A stretch of 64,000 bases of DNA from Lampropedia hyalina DSM 16112 (GCF_900129055.1 NZ_FQUZ01000002.1:87319-151318), one strand, 5' to 3'; positions 17,505 to 26,469 are shown, numbered from the stretch's first letter. Notes: generated from the sequence alone by a model not told the origin. Translations and numbers: made by a program.

Positions 17505-19013
17505 TCAGCCCTGCACCACCACCTTCAAATCAAACCCCACCTTCTCCCAGACGCAGGCTTCTTCCTGCAACAGGTAGTAGGACTGGGGATAGGCCTGGCT
17601 CCAGGCTTCGCTGACGGTGGCCCTGGCACTGCGGTTCTTGGGGGTGCTCCATTGCAGGGCTTGCAGTTCCGGGTCGTTGCGGGCGGTGCACAGCAAAATG
17701 GCCAGCCGCAGGCACAGCAATTGCAGCTCGAACAGGCCGGGATGGTTTTGCAGACGGTCTTGCAGCTTCTTCAGTTTGCCGCGATGCCCCAGGATGAGCT
17801 GCGCGATGTTGTCGCGCTCGGACGGCAGGAAGCCGGGGCAATCGCCGTATTCCAGAATGTACGCGCCGTGGTGGTGATAGCGTTCGTAGGCGATGCTGAT
17901 GCCGATCTCGTGCAGCAGGGCCGCCCATTGCAGTTGTTGCAGGTCTTCGTGGCTGGCCTGGGGCAGGTTCCACTCCTGCCAGATGTGGGTGGCGGTGCTG
18001 GCAATGCGTTCGCCCTGAAGCCGGTCGTAGCCAAAGCGTTGCAGCAGGCTTTGCACGGTTTTCTGGCGAATGTCGCTTTGTTCGTTGTGGGGTTTCTCGC
18101 GCTGGATCAGATCGACCAGCGCGCCCTGACGCAAGGCACCATCGGAGATGTGGAGGGTGGCCACATCGAGGATTTCCATGAGGGCCGTCAGGATACTGAC
18201 ACCACCGCCGATGACCGGACGGCGGTCGTCGCGCAGTCCTTCCATGCTCAGGTTGTCGATATGCTGGGCACTGATGAGCTGTGCCTTGAGCTGCGCCAGT
18301 GCCTTGCGGGTGATGGTATTGGGTTCGGCCAGCCCCTGCTGGCAGAGGATTTGCGCCACCGCATTCATGGTTCCCGATGCACCGAAGACGTTTTCGCGCG
18401 GGAACTGGGCGAACAGCCCCAGCCGCTCCTGCAACAGGGCCTTGGCGGCCACCTCGGCCTTGGTAAAGCCCTTGGCAGTGAGCCGCCCCTCCCCAAAGAA
18501 ACGCTGCGACCACGACACGCTGCCCAGCGCGAAGGAAGCGGCCTCCAGCGGAGCCTGCCCCTGGCCGACGATGATCTCGGTGGAGCGACCGCCGATGTCG
18601 ATCACCATGCGGTATTCGTCCGGGTTGAGGGGCAGGTAGTAGGTCACGCCCTGGTAGATGAGCCGTGCTTCTTCCTGCCCGGAGATGACTTCGATGGGAT
18701 GCCCCAGCAGCTGCTGCGCCTGTTCCAGAAATTGCTTGCGGTTGCGCGCTTCGCGCAGGGTCTGGGTAGCCAGGGCACGCACCCGCGAAGGATGAAAATT
18801 CTGCAACCGTTCGCCAAATCGTGCCAGACACTGCCAGCCACGCTCCATGGATTCCTGTGACAGATAGCCGTCGGCATCCAGCCCGCCACCCTGGCGCACG
18901 GTTTCCTTCAGGTATTCGACGCGCTGAAAATGGTCACCATGCAGGTTGCTGATTTCCAGCCGGAAGCTGTTGGAGCCGAGGTCCACGGCGGCAATGAGTT
19001 CTCCATCTTTCAT
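17505..19013 (-). CDS. ppx: Exopolyphosphatase (Ppx/GppA family)
   Basis: Hydrolyses terminal phosphate from polyphosphate; relatives also degrade pppGpp. The 502-residue protein starts with the actin-like ATPase phosphate-1 motif AAVDLGSNSFRLEI, has VIDIGGRSTEIIVG and the GASGTMNA segment, and carries a C-terminal HD-like region (LLHEIGISIAYERYHHHGAYIL). The ATG at 19013 is preferred to a TTG 30 bp upstream. It faces the monooxygenase cluster tail to tail, with 30 bp between the stops. No ppk gene is nearby. Confidence 0.92.
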   Translation of the reverse strand: MKDGELIAAVDLGSNSFRLEISNLHGDHFQRVEYLKETVRQGGGLDADGYLSQESMERGWQCLARFGERLQNFHPSRVRALATQTLREARNRKQFLEQAQQLLGHPIEVISGQEEARLIYQGVTYYLPLNPDEYRMVIDIGGRSTEIIVGQGQAPLEAASFALGSVSWSQRFFGEGRLTAKGFTKAEVAAKALLQERLGLFAQFPRENVFGASGTMNAVAQILCQQGLAEPNTITRKALAQLKAQLISAQHIDNLSMEGLRDDRRPVIGGGVSILTALMEILDVATLHISDGALRQGALVDLIQREKPHNEQSDIRQKTVQSLLQRFGYDRLQGERIASTATHIWQEWNLPQASHEDLQQLQWAALLHEIGISIAYERYHHHGAYILEYGDCPGFLPSERDNIAQLILGHRGKLKKLQDRLQNHPGLFELQLLCLRLAILLCTARNDPELQALQWSTPKNRSARATVSEAWSQAYPQSYYLLQEEACVWEKVGFDLKVVVQG

Positions 19014-19138
19014 GGTCTTTTTTGGGGGGGTCAGTGGGTGCAAGGGAATCTGACCACGAGAGGATGCAGCCAGGATGAGGGAGAGTGCGAATATGCCACG
19101 CGCATGGCAGGAATCGATACTAACCCACCATCATTACT

Positions 19139-19170
19139 GCGGCATGTGACATTTTTGTGTCATATGCCGC
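19139..19170. promoter_or_regulatory. Long inverted repeat upstream of ppx
   Basis: Two 13-bp arms (GCGGCATGTGACA and TGTCATATGCCGC, one mismatch) flank a 6-nt TTTTTG spacer. It lies just after the stop of the MocR-type regulator gene and 126 bp before ppx, all on the minus strand. Either a terminator without a T-run or an operator. Confidence 0.4.
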
Positions 19171-19182
19171 ACATGGCTTGGC

Positions 19183-20655
19183 TCAATGGCGGCTGGCGGC
19201 CAGTCCGGGTGCACCGGTTTGGTTCCTGGCACCAGGGTGGTGCAGATAGCGTTCCAGCCAGTCCCAGATGGCACGATCCTGGCTGTAGGCGACGTTGAAG
19301 CGCAGCCAGCCGGTGGGGGCACCGTCCACCAGGAACAATTGTCCGGGGCCGAACATGATGCCTTCGGCGGTGGCCGCGCTGGCCAGTTCGGCACTGTCGG
19401 CCACGGCCGGGTGCCGCGCCCAGATGTACATGCCTTCGTTGGGTTCGTAGAACGGCTCGAAGCCGTGGCTGTGCAGGCGCAGTGACACTTCCTCGTGCCC
19501 GGCCTTGAGCCGGTCGCGCAGGCTTTTGAGGTGCTTGCGCCAGCGGCCATCGGTGACGACGTTGTACACCAGCTTCTCGGCCACCTCGGAACTGGTCAGG
19601 CCAGAGAGCATTTTCAGGTGCGCCAGCCGCGCCATCCAATCGGGATTGGCCAGCATGAAGCCCACGCGCAGATTGGGCGAGATGGTCTTGGAGAAACTGC
19701 CGACATAAACGACGCGCTGGAGCTGGTCGAGGCTGGCCAGCGAGGGCTGGTTCTCGTCGTCCATGTCGGCGTAGAGGTCGTTTTCCACCAGGGTCAGGTC
19801 GTACTGGTTGGCCATCTGGAGCAGCCGGTGCAGTTGCGAGAGGCTGGCCCGCGAGCCGCTCGGGCTTTGCAGGCGCGGCTGGGTGAAGAATACGCGCGGC
19901 CGGTGCTGGTGCAGCAGGCGTTGCAGTTCTTCCAGGTCGTAGCCGGATGGGGTGCGCGGTACGCCCAGCAGGCGTGCTCCCTGAAAGCGCAGGATATTCA
20001 TCAGGTTGGGGTAGCCGGGGTTGTCCACCAGCACGGTGTCGCCCGGCTTGACCAGGCTGCGCACGGCCCAGTCCAGTGCCTGGCTGGAGCCGTGGCTGAA
20101 CAGCACCTGGGCGGGGCGCACCAATATCTGCTGCTTGTGCTCCAGGCTGTGGGCAATGTGGGTGCGCAGGGGCAGATGCCCCATCGGGTCTCCATAGCCA
20201 CCCAGCCGCAGACCCTCGGCGGCCACCTGGCGGAAGCTGCGCCGCACGGCATCCTCGAACAGCCAGTCGTTGGGCAGCCAGCCACAGCCGGGCTTCATGG
20301 GCAGGGTGCGGTTCTCGAAAATCTGCTGCAAGTACCAGACATCATTGAAGCTCGGGCGGCGTGTCGCACCGATGCCGCTGGAGGCAACGGCCACGGGCTG
20401 TGCAATCGGGCCGTCCTCGTCGCGGCGACAGACGAAGAAGCCCTGATTGGCGCGTGACACCAGCACCCCTTGCGCCACCAGCCGGTCGTAGGCCTCCACC
20501 ACGGTGAAAACGCTGACCGAGTGCCGCGCAGCAAAGGCTCGGATGGAAGGAACCTTGGCTCCCGGCTTGAGTGCGTGGCTGGCCACCAGCTCGCGCACGC
20601 CATCGATGATCTGGCTGATGAGGGGGGTAGGGGATTCGGGTTTCAGGGTAATCAT
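19183..20655 (-). CDS. MocR/GabR-type regulator (GntR HTH fused to aminotransferase domain)
   Basis: A 490-residue regulator with an N-terminal GntR winged helix (PLISQIIDGVRELVAS, KVPSIRAFAARHSVSVFTVVEAYDRL) linked to a fold-type I aminotransferase domain that binds PLP. The Schiff-base lysine lies in YVGSFSKTISPNLRVGF, and the PLP-contact region reads VLVDNPGYPN. It is divergent from gabT-gabP-gabD, so a GabR-like role (activation of GABA degradation with GABA and PLP as effectors) is the best guess. Two direct repeats in the shared intergenic region support this. Confidence 0.85.
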   Translation of the reverse strand: MITLKPESPTPLISQIIDGVRELVASHALKPGAKVPSIRAFAARHSVSVFTVVEAYDRLVAQGVLVSRANQGFFVCRRDEDGPIAQPVAVASSGIGATRRPSFNDVWYLQQIFENRTLPMKPGCGWLPNDWLFEDAVRRSFRQVAAEGLRLGGYGDPMGHLPLRTHIAHSLEHKQQILVRPAQVLFSHGSSQALDWAVRSLVKPGDTVLVDNPGYPNLMNILRFQGARLLGVPRTPSGYDLEELQRLLHQHRPRVFFTQPRLQSPSGSRASLSQLHRLLQMANQYDLTLVENDLYADMDDENQPSLASLDQLQRVVYVGSFSKTISPNLRVGFMLANPDWMARLAHLKMLSGLTSSEVAEKLVYNVVTDGRWRKHLKSLRDRLKAGHEEVSLRLHSHGFEPFYEPNEGMYIWARHPAVADSAELASAATAEGIMFGPGQLFLVDGAPTGWLRFNVAYSQDRAIWDWLERYLHHPGARNQTGAPGLAASRH

Positions 20656-20706
20656 TTTGAGGCGATTCCATTCACAGTCTTGTCAAACTTCGCATGGGAA
20701 AGTCAT

Positions 20707-20735
20707 GGTTGCGTCATCAGGGTGTATCGGTTGCG
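20707..20735. promoter_or_regulatory. Candidate GabR/MocR operator: direct repeats 22 bp apart
   Basis: GGTTGCG occurs at 20707-20713 and again at 20729-20735, in the same orientation and 22 bp (about two helical turns) apart, within the gap between the divergent regulator and gabT. MocR-family dimers typically bind direct repeats. No footprint evidence is available. Confidence 0.45.
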
Positions 20736-20839
20736 GGGCCAGTACAGTGGCGACCGGAATCGGGATTGCTGTACATGGACGCTGAGCGGCTGGATTCTTA
20801 AAGTTGCAAACCATTATCAACTCTCATGCGGAACCACCC

Positions 20840-22135
20840 ATGTCAAGCAAAGAACGTACCAATGCCGCCCTGATGCAACGCCGCAAGAACGCCCTGCCAC
20901 GCGGCGTGGGGCAATCGCACGAGGTCTTCATCGACCGCGCCAAGAACGCCGAATTCTGGGATGTGGAAGGCCAGCGTTATATCGACTTCGCAGGCGGCAT
21001 CGCAGTGCTCAACACCGGCCACCTGCACGATGGCGTGACCGCAGCGGTCAAGGCCCAACTGGAGCAGTACACCCACACCTGTTTCCAGGTGGTGGCCTAT
21101 GAGCCGTATGTGGAGCTGGCCGAGGAGCTTAATGCCATTGCCCCCGGAACGGAACCCAAGAAAACCCTATTCCTGACCACCGGCGCGGAAGCCGTCGAAA
21201 ACGCCGTCAAGATTGCCCGTGCCTACACCGGCCGCCCCGGCCTGATCGCCTTTGCGGGCGGCTACCACGGCCGCACCAACATGACGCTGGCCCTGACCGG
21301 CAAGGTCGCACCCTACAAGATCGGCTTCGGCCCCTTCCCCGGTGATGTCTATCACGCCCGCTTCCCCAATGCGCTGCATGGCGTGAGCGTGGAAGACGCG
21401 CTGCAATCGGTGGAAGCCATCTTCAAGAACGACATCGAAGCCAGCCGCGTGGCCGCCTTCATCGTCGAGCCGGTGCAGGGCGAAGGCGGTTTCAATGTCG
21501 CCCCGCCCGAATTCATCGTGGGCCTGAAGAAGCTGGCCGAGCAGCACGGCATCCTGCTGATTGCCGACGAAGTGCAGACCGGCGCAGGCCGTACCGGCAC
21601 ATTTTATGCTTGTGAACAATGGCCGGTGGCTCCCGACCTGATTACCACGGCCAAGTCGCTGGCAGGTGGCTTCCCGCTCTCGGGCGTGATTGGCCGTGCC
21701 GACGTGATGGATGCCCCCGCCCCCGGTGGCCTGGGCGGCACCTACGCGGGCAGCCCGCTGTCCTGCGCTGCCGCGCTGGCCGTGCTGAAGGCATTCCGCG
21801 AGGAAAACCTGCTGGAGCGCAGCAAGGCCGTGGGCGCACGCCTGACCGAAAGCCTGCGCAAGCTGGCCGAAACCACTCCGGCCATCTGCGACGTGCGCGG
21901 CCTGGGTGCCATGGTGGCTTTCGAACTTGGCAAGAACGGCAACCCGAATGAACCCGATGCCGAACTGACCAAGCGCATCACCGCCGAAGCCGCCAAACGG
22001 CATCTGGTGCTGCTGTCCTGCGGAACCTACGGCAACGTCATCCGCATTCTGGTGCCGCTGACCGCCTCCGATGCCCTGCTGGATGAAGGGCTGGACATCA
22101 TCGCCCAGAGCGTGCAAGCAGCCCTCCAGTCGTAA
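20840..22135 (+). CDS. gabT: 4-aminobutyrate aminotransferase
   Basis: Class III PLP aminotransferase converting GABA and 2-oxoglutarate to succinate semialdehyde and glutamate. The 431-residue length fits. Landmarks are GGIAVLNTGHLHDGV, LTTGAEAVENAVKIARAYTGR, AGGYHGRT, IVEPVQGEGGF, IADEVQTGAGRTG and the PLP lysine in TTAKSLAGGFPLSGV. The ATG at 20840 was chosen; an upstream TTG at 20804 adds 12 residues. It is the first gene of a same-strand gabT-gabP-gabD set and is divergent from the GabR-like regulator. Confidence 0.93.
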   Translation: MSSKERTNAALMQRRKNALPRGVGQSHEVFIDRAKNAEFWDVEGQRYIDFAGGIAVLNTGHLHDGVTAAVKAQLEQYTHTCFQVVAYEPYVELAEELNAIAPGTEPKKTLFLTTGAEAVENAVKIARAYTGRPGLIAFAGGYHGRTNMTLALTGKVAPYKIGFGPFPGDVYHARFPNALHGVSVEDALQSVEAIFKNDIEASRVAAFIVEPVQGEGGFNVAPPEFIVGLKKLAEQHGILLIADEVQTGAGRTGTFYACEQWPVAPDLITTAKSLAGGFPLSGVIGRADVMDAPAPGGLGGTYAGSPLSCAAALAVLKAFREENLLERSKAVGARLTESLRKLAETTPAICDVRGLGAMVAFELGKNGNPNEPDAELTKRITAEAAKRHLVLLSCGTYGNVIRILVPLTASDALLDEGLDIIAQSVQAALQS

Positions 22136-22144
22136 AGACAAGCC

Positions 22145-22309
22145 AGGGAAGGTCTGCAAAACTCTTGCGGTAAGCCCGCGCCCGCCAGTGGGATGCAGCG
22201 CAAGGCGGATTTTGCGGTCAATAGCGGGGCTATTGACCGCAGAAGCCAACGCCGCGATGCGCCCAGTGGTGGGATGCGGGCGGCGCAACGGGTTTTGCAG
22301 ACCTTCCCT
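22145..22309. repeat. MITE-like palindromic element, full copy (family A)
   Basis: A 165-bp element with 13-bp perfect terminal inverted repeats (AGGGAAGGTCTGC / GCAGACCTTCCCT) and a perfect inner inverted repeat (TGCGGTCAATAGC at 22213-22225, complement at 22229-22241). Most of the two arms can pair along their length. It carries no coding capacity. A 64-bp left-arm fragment identical to 22145-22208 is at 26695-26758, and a diverged relative of similar length is at 37604-37766. It sits between gabT and gabP and may fold in their transcript. Confidence 0.8.
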
Positions 22310-22355
22310 AGGGAAACGTCTGCGCGGTTTCGCTGCGGCGAATCCGCCAGGCCCT

Positions 22356-22376
22356 CCGCCCGCCAGACGGGCGGGC
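22356..22376. other. Strong GC hairpin upstream of gabP
   Basis: CCGCCCG and CGGGCGG pair around a 5-nt loop, with an alternative register (GCCCGCC / GGCGGGC). It lies in the 360-bp gabT-gabP gap after the MITE-like element. There is no T-run, so it may be an mRNA stabiliser or processing barrier rather than a terminator. The rest of the gap to 22497 shows nothing else apart from the gabP ribosome-binding site (AAGGA). Confidence 0.4.
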
Positions 22377-22497
22377 AATCGCGGGAGCGGATCGAAAGCA
22401 CGCTCCCAATCATCCCCCGGTGGGGCGTGGCGGTGCTGCATGGTGCGTTTTCGTGGGTGTTGCAACCGACCAGCCTCCCCCTCCAAGGAACCCAACC

Positions 22498-23943
22498 ATG
22501 TCCAACACCCATGATCCTTCTGCCACACACGAAGGCAACCAGCTCAAGGCCGCACTCAAGACCCGCCACCTGACCATGATGTCGATTGCCGGGGTCATTG
22601 GTGCGGCCCTTTTCGTTGGCTCGGGCAAAATCATTGCCAACACCGGCCCTGCCGTCATCCTGGCCTACGCTGCCGGGGGCATCGTCGTCATGCTCATCAT
22701 GCGCATGCTCGGCGAGATGGCCACCTCCGCACCCGATACCGGCTCCTTCTCCACCTATGCCGACCAGGCCATTGGCCGCTGGGCCGGCTTCACCATCGGC
22801 TGGCTGTACTGGTGGTTCTGGGCCTTGCTGATGGCCTGGGAAGCCTATGTCGCCGGCATGATCCTGCACGAATGGTTCCCGCAGATTTCGATCAACGTCT
22901 TCACGCTGGTGGCCACCTCCTTGCTGATTCTGGTGAACTTCTTCAACGTCAGGAACTATGGTGAATTCGAGTTCTGGTTCGCGCTCATCAAGGTCATCGC
23001 CATCGTCTGCTTCATCCTCGTCTGTACGCTGGCCGTGGTGAACCTCTGGCCCACCGGCGAAGTGCGCGGCATCTCCAACCTTACGGCACAGGGCGGCTTC
23101 ATGCCCAACGGCTTCAAGGCCGTCATCGTCGCCATGCTCGGGGTGATGTTCGCCTTCCTCGGCGCGGAAATCGTCACCATCGCCGCCTCCGAATCGAAGA
23201 ACCCCGCCGACCAGATCGTCAAGGCCACCAACTCCGTGGTCTGGCGCATCTGCCTGTTCTACATCGGCTCCATCTTCCTGATCGTCGCGCTGGTGCCGTG
23301 GAACGACCCGATGCTGGGCCAGTCCGGCTACGGCTCGTACCGCCGCACCCTGGAGCTGCTGGGCATCCCCGGTGCGCAATGGGTCATGAACTTCGTCGTG
23401 CTGACCTCGGTGAGCAGTTGCCTGATCTCCGCCCACTACACCGCCTCGCGGATGCTGTACTCGCTGGCCAAGCGCGGTGATGCCCCCAGGATGCTGATGC
23501 AGACCCGTGGCAACACCGGCATTCCCGTCTATGCCGTCATCGCCTCCTGCTCGCTGGCCGTCCTCATCGCCATCATCAACTTCATCGACGCACTGCGCCC
23601 CAAGGACATCCTGGACGTGCTGATGAACACCACCGGCATGATCGCCATGCTTGTCTATCTGGTCGTCGCCTTCTCCCAGCTCAAGATGCGCCGCAAGCTC
23701 GAAGCCGAAGGCAAGCCCATCCGCCTCAAGATGTGGCTGTTCCCGTGGCTGACCTATGCCGTCATCGTCTTCATCATCGGCTCGCTCATCACCATGCTGT
23801 TCGTTGCGGAATACCGCCCGCTGGTCATCTCCACCGGCGTGGCCGCCCTCATCGTCGTGATCGCCGGTTTCGTCGTGCACTCGCGCAACGACAAGGCCGC
23901 CGCCCTGGCATCCACTGCCACCCCCACGGCATCCCGCATCTGA
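22498..23943 (+). CDS. gabP: GABA permease (APC superfamily)
   Basis: Inner-membrane amino-acid/proton symporter, 481 residues and about 12 transmembrane helices. The start of helix 1 reads LTMMSIAGVIGAALFVGSGKII, the substrate-binding unwound helix typical of GabP/AnsP/LysP transporters, and GAEIVTIAASESKNP is the conserved consensus amphipathic region. The ATG at 22498 follows an AAGGA site; the upstream reading lacks a start of comparable quality. Lying between gabT and gabD, it most likely imports 4-aminobutyrate. Confidence 0.88.
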   Translation: MSNTHDPSATHEGNQLKAALKTRHLTMMSIAGVIGAALFVGSGKIIANTGPAVILAYAAGGIVVMLIMRMLGEMATSAPDTGSFSTYADQAIGRWAGFTIGWLYWWFWALLMAWEAYVAGMILHEWFPQISINVFTLVATSLLILVNFFNVRNYGEFEFWFALIKVIAIVCFILVCTLAVVNLWPTGEVRGISNLTAQGGFMPNGFKAVIVAMLGVMFAFLGAEIVTIAASESKNPADQIVKATNSVVWRICLFYIGSIFLIVALVPWNDPMLGQSGYGSYRRTLELLGIPGAQWVMNFVVLTSVSSCLISAHYTASRMLYSLAKRGDAPRMLMQTRGNTGIPVYAVIASCSLAVLIAIINFIDALRPKDILDVLMNTTGMIAMLVYLVVAFSQLKMRRKLEAEGKPIRLKMWLFPWLTYAVIVFIIGSLITMLFVAEYRPLVISTGVAALIVVIAGFVVHSRNDKAAALASTATPTASRI

Positions 23944-23983
23944 TACCCTTTTGACTTTCGTTCCGACCCATACACCCCATACC

Positions 23984-25465
23984 ATGACACAAGCCAACAC
24001 CACCCCGCTCTCGCTGCTGCAAGACCCCAGCCTACTCCAGACCGATGCCCTCATCAACGGCCAGTGGGAAACCGCCGCCAGCCGCTTTGCCGTGCACGAC
24101 CCCGCCACCGGCCAGCACCTGGCCGACGTGGCCAATCTCAGCGTGGCCCAGGCACAGCAGGCCATCGATGCCGCCAACGCCGCATGGCCTGCCTGGCGCA
24201 ACCTCACCGGCAAGCAACGCCATGCCCTGCTGCTGCGCTGGTTCCAGTTGCTCACCCAGCACCAGGAAGACCTCGCACGCATCATGACCGCCGAACAGGG
24301 CAAACCGCTGGCCGAAACCCGGGGCGAAGTCGCCTACGGTGCCAGCTTCGTCGAGTGGTACGCCGAAGAAGCCAAGCGCGGCAACGGCGAAACCCTGCCG
24401 CAGTTCGACAACAACCGCCGCCTGCTCGTCATCAAGCAGCCCATTGGCGTGTGCGCCGCCATCACCCCGTGGAACTTCCCGCTGGCCATGATTACCCGCA
24501 AGGTCGCCCCGGCACTGGCCGCAGGCTGCACGGTCGTCATCAAGCCCGCCGAACTCACCCCGCTCACTGCCCTGGCCGTGGCCGAACTGGCGCAACGCGC
24601 GGGCATCCCTGCCGGCGTGGTGAACGTGCTCACCGCCGACAGCGAGCAGAGCATTGCCATCGGCAAGCTGCTGTGCGAAAGCGACATCGTGCGCCACCTC
24701 AGCTTCACCGGCAGCACCGAAGTGGGCCGCATCCTCATGGCCCAGTGCGCCCCCACCGTCAAGAAACTGGCCCTCGAACTGGGCGGCAACGCCCCGTTCA
24801 TCGTCTTTGACGATGCCGACATCGACTCCGCCGTGGAAGGAGCGATTGCCAGCAAATACCGCAATGCAGGCCAGACCTGCGTCTGCGCCAACCGCCTGTA
24901 TGTGCAGGACAGCGTGTACGATGCCTTCGTCGAGAAATTCGCCGCCCGCGTCGCCGCCTTCAAGGTCGGCAACGGCTTCGAGGACGGCGTGGTGCAGGGG
25001 CCGCTGATCGAACCCGCCGCCCTCGACAAAGTGCAAAGCCACGTCGATGATGCCGTCGCCAAGGGTGGCAAGGTGCTCACCGGCGGCCAGCGACTGCACG
25101 GCCAGTTCTTCGCCCCCACCGTCATTGCCGAAGCCACCGCCGACATGAAGGTCGCCCGCGAAGAAACCTTCGGCCCGCTCGCCCCGGTGTTCCGTTTCCA
25201 CACCGAAGCCGAAGCCATTGCCGCCGCCAACGCCACCGAATTCGGCCTCGCCAGCTACTTCTACAGCCGCGACGTAGGCCGCATCTTCCGCGTCGGCGAA
25301 GCCCTCGAATACGGCATGGTGGGCATCAACGTCGGCATCATCGCCACCGAACACGTCCCGTTTGGCGGCGTGAAACAATCCGGCCTGGGCCGCGAAGGCT
25401 CCCGCCACGGCATGGACGAATACCTGGAAATCAAATACCTCTGCGTGGGCGACATCCTGAAGTAA
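23984..25465 (+). CDS. gabD: Succinate-semialdehyde dehydrogenase (NADP-type)
   Basis: Oxidises succinate semialdehyde to succinate, the last step of GABA degradation. The 493-residue aldehyde dehydrogenase contains AITPWNFPLAMITRKVAPALAAG, FTGSTEVGR, the catalytic glutamate motif LELGGNAPF and the catalytic cysteine motif NAGQTCVCANR. The C-terminal GVKQSGLGREGSRHGMDEYLEIKY is typical of GabD. The ATG at 23984 is preferred over one 33 bp earlier. It is followed by a clear intrinsic terminator that closes the operon. Confidence 0.93.
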   Translation: MTQANTTPLSLLQDPSLLQTDALINGQWETAASRFAVHDPATGQHLADVANLSVAQAQQAIDAANAAWPAWRNLTGKQRHALLLRWFQLLTQHQEDLARIMTAEQGKPLAETRGEVAYGASFVEWYAEEAKRGNGETLPQFDNNRRLLVIKQPIGVCAAITPWNFPLAMITRKVAPALAAGCTVVIKPAELTPLTALAVAELAQRAGIPAGVVNVLTADSEQSIAIGKLLCESDIVRHLSFTGSTEVGRILMAQCAPTVKKLALELGGNAPFIVFDDADIDSAVEGAIASKYRNAGQTCVCANRLYVQDSVYDAFVEKFAARVAAFKVGNGFEDGVVQGPLIEPAALDKVQSHVDDAVAKGGKVLTGGQRLHGQFFAPTVIAEATADMKVAREETFGPLAPVFRFHTEAEAIAAANATEFGLASYFYSRDVGRIFRVGEALEYGMVGINVGIIATEHVPFGGVKQSGLGREGSRHGMDEYLEIKYLCVGDILK

Positions 25466-25495
25466 ACCCACGGTTATCCAGACAGCAAAATCATC

Positions 25496-25530
25496 AGGCG
25501 GAATAACGATAGCGTATTCCGCCTTTTTTT
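25496..25530 (+). terminator. Rho-independent terminator of the gab operon
   Basis: Perfect 10-bp stem AGGCGGAATA / TATTCCGCCT with a 9-nt loop followed by a run of seven T, 31 bp after the gabD stop. Confidence 0.92.
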
Positions 25531-25568
25531 GCGTCATGGCGGGATATGCCCTTGGCTATCCTAGCCTA

Positions 25569-25913
25569 TCAATCCCAATAACTATTTCGTGCACAAGCAT
25601 AATAAAGAATTCCGAACGACTGTATTGCCAATGCAGCAACAATCGGCTTGGGATTTACAATGCTCGGATTACCAAATAGCCCAAGCCACTGGGCCACACA
25701 TGCCAGTAGACAAACAATGCAGAAAATAGATGCAGACTTCGTCCTTGCGCGATGCAGCAGAATAATACTGGCAACCAGCGTAACCAAGGAAAAAACCAAA
25801 GGCGCAAAAGACAGAATACTGTTCGCCATTTTCACATGATGCACCGTATCCTGTATCCGACCACAACCACTCAGCAACGGAATGGTCAGCATTGGTAGAA
25901 CCATCTTTTTCAT
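25569..25913 (-). CDS. Small predicted membrane lipoprotein, unknown function
   Basis: A 114-residue product with a lipoprotein signal (MKKMVLPMLTIPLLSGCG, Cys17), followed by about three hydrophobic segments (ILSFAPLVFSLVTLVASIILL, IFCIVCLLACVAQWLGLF, and IVAALAIQSFGILYYACA near the end). The frame extends upstream to 26036, but the ATG at 25913 places the signal peptide properly. Codon and base use are AT-rich, unlike the neighbouring gab operon, indicating acquired DNA. It follows another lipoprotein gene on the same strand. I do not recognise a family. Confidence 0.6.
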   Translation of the reverse strand: MKKMVLPMLTIPLLSGCGRIQDTVHHVKMANSILSFAPLVFSLVTLVASIILLHRARTKSASIFCIVCLLACVAQWLGLFGNPSIVNPKPIVAALAIQSFGILYYACARNSYWD

Positions 25914-25971
25914 ATAAGCACTTTCATAGTATTTCAATACAAAACAAAAGCAAGTAAGATATAAAATCTTC

Positions 25972-26271
25972 TTATCTACTCCACTCACTCTCATTAAATA
26001 CGCTAGGCGAAAATATATACCCTCTTTCTTCATCAATCACACAAAGGCGCATCGAATAAGTATCCCCTCCATATTTTTTCTTATAGCCAACCTCCACAAC
26101 TATATTTCCTTTCTTTTTATAAATATCAAAAGCCTCCGCATCCACAGAAAAATCAACATTTTTACTCACAAAATCTACGCATGCTTTCTCAGCCTCTTTT
26201 TTTTCATTGTCCGAAATCCCTGAACATGCAGCCAAAAACAGGCAACACAAGATACAAGTAATTTTTTTCAC
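25972..26271 (-). CDS. Small predicted lipoprotein, unknown function
   Basis: A 99-residue protein with a lipobox FLAACS (Cys16) and a charged mature part (DNEKKEAEKACVDFVSKNVDF, then KKKYGGDTYSMRLCVIDEERGYIF). The mature region resembles small beta-rich domains of DUF-type lipoproteins, but I cannot name one. Very AT-rich relative to the chromosome. The start has a good AAAGGA-like site (on the minus strand, aggaaaact). It is the first gene of the two-gene island and possibly one half of an interacting pair. Confidence 0.65.
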   Translation of the reverse strand: MKKITCILCCLFLAACSGISDNEKKEAEKACVDFVSKNVDFSVDAEAFDIYKKKGNIVVEVGYKKKYGGDTYSMRLCVIDEERGYIFSPSVFNESEWSR

Positions 26272-26400
26272 AGTTTTCCTTTGTTAATTATATGAACAAC
26301 ATGAATTTAAACTATATGAATTCATGCAACTTTGTGTGTTCATTAAGCCTTGCTGGCTAGGGCGTGCCATCAATGTAGACACTTCTAATGCAACACCAAA

Positions 26401-26448
26401 TGTCACTATTAGTATACATGTCACGATCAGTATGTGTCACGATTGGTG
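26401..26448. promoter_or_regulatory. Three tandem TGTCAC repeats upstream of an XRE regulator
   Basis: TGTCAC is repeated at 26401, 26419 and 26435, each followed by a similar segment (TATTAGTAT, GATCAGTAT, GATTGGTGA). The spacing is 18 and 16 bp. The array ends about 20 bp before the XRE gene start, so it is a candidate autoregulatory operator. The remaining part of the 26272-26400 gap is AT-rich and shows nothing definite besides a GGGCGTGCC motif at 26364. Confidence 0.55.
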
Positions 26449-26469
26449 AACTTTTTATAGAAACGCGGG

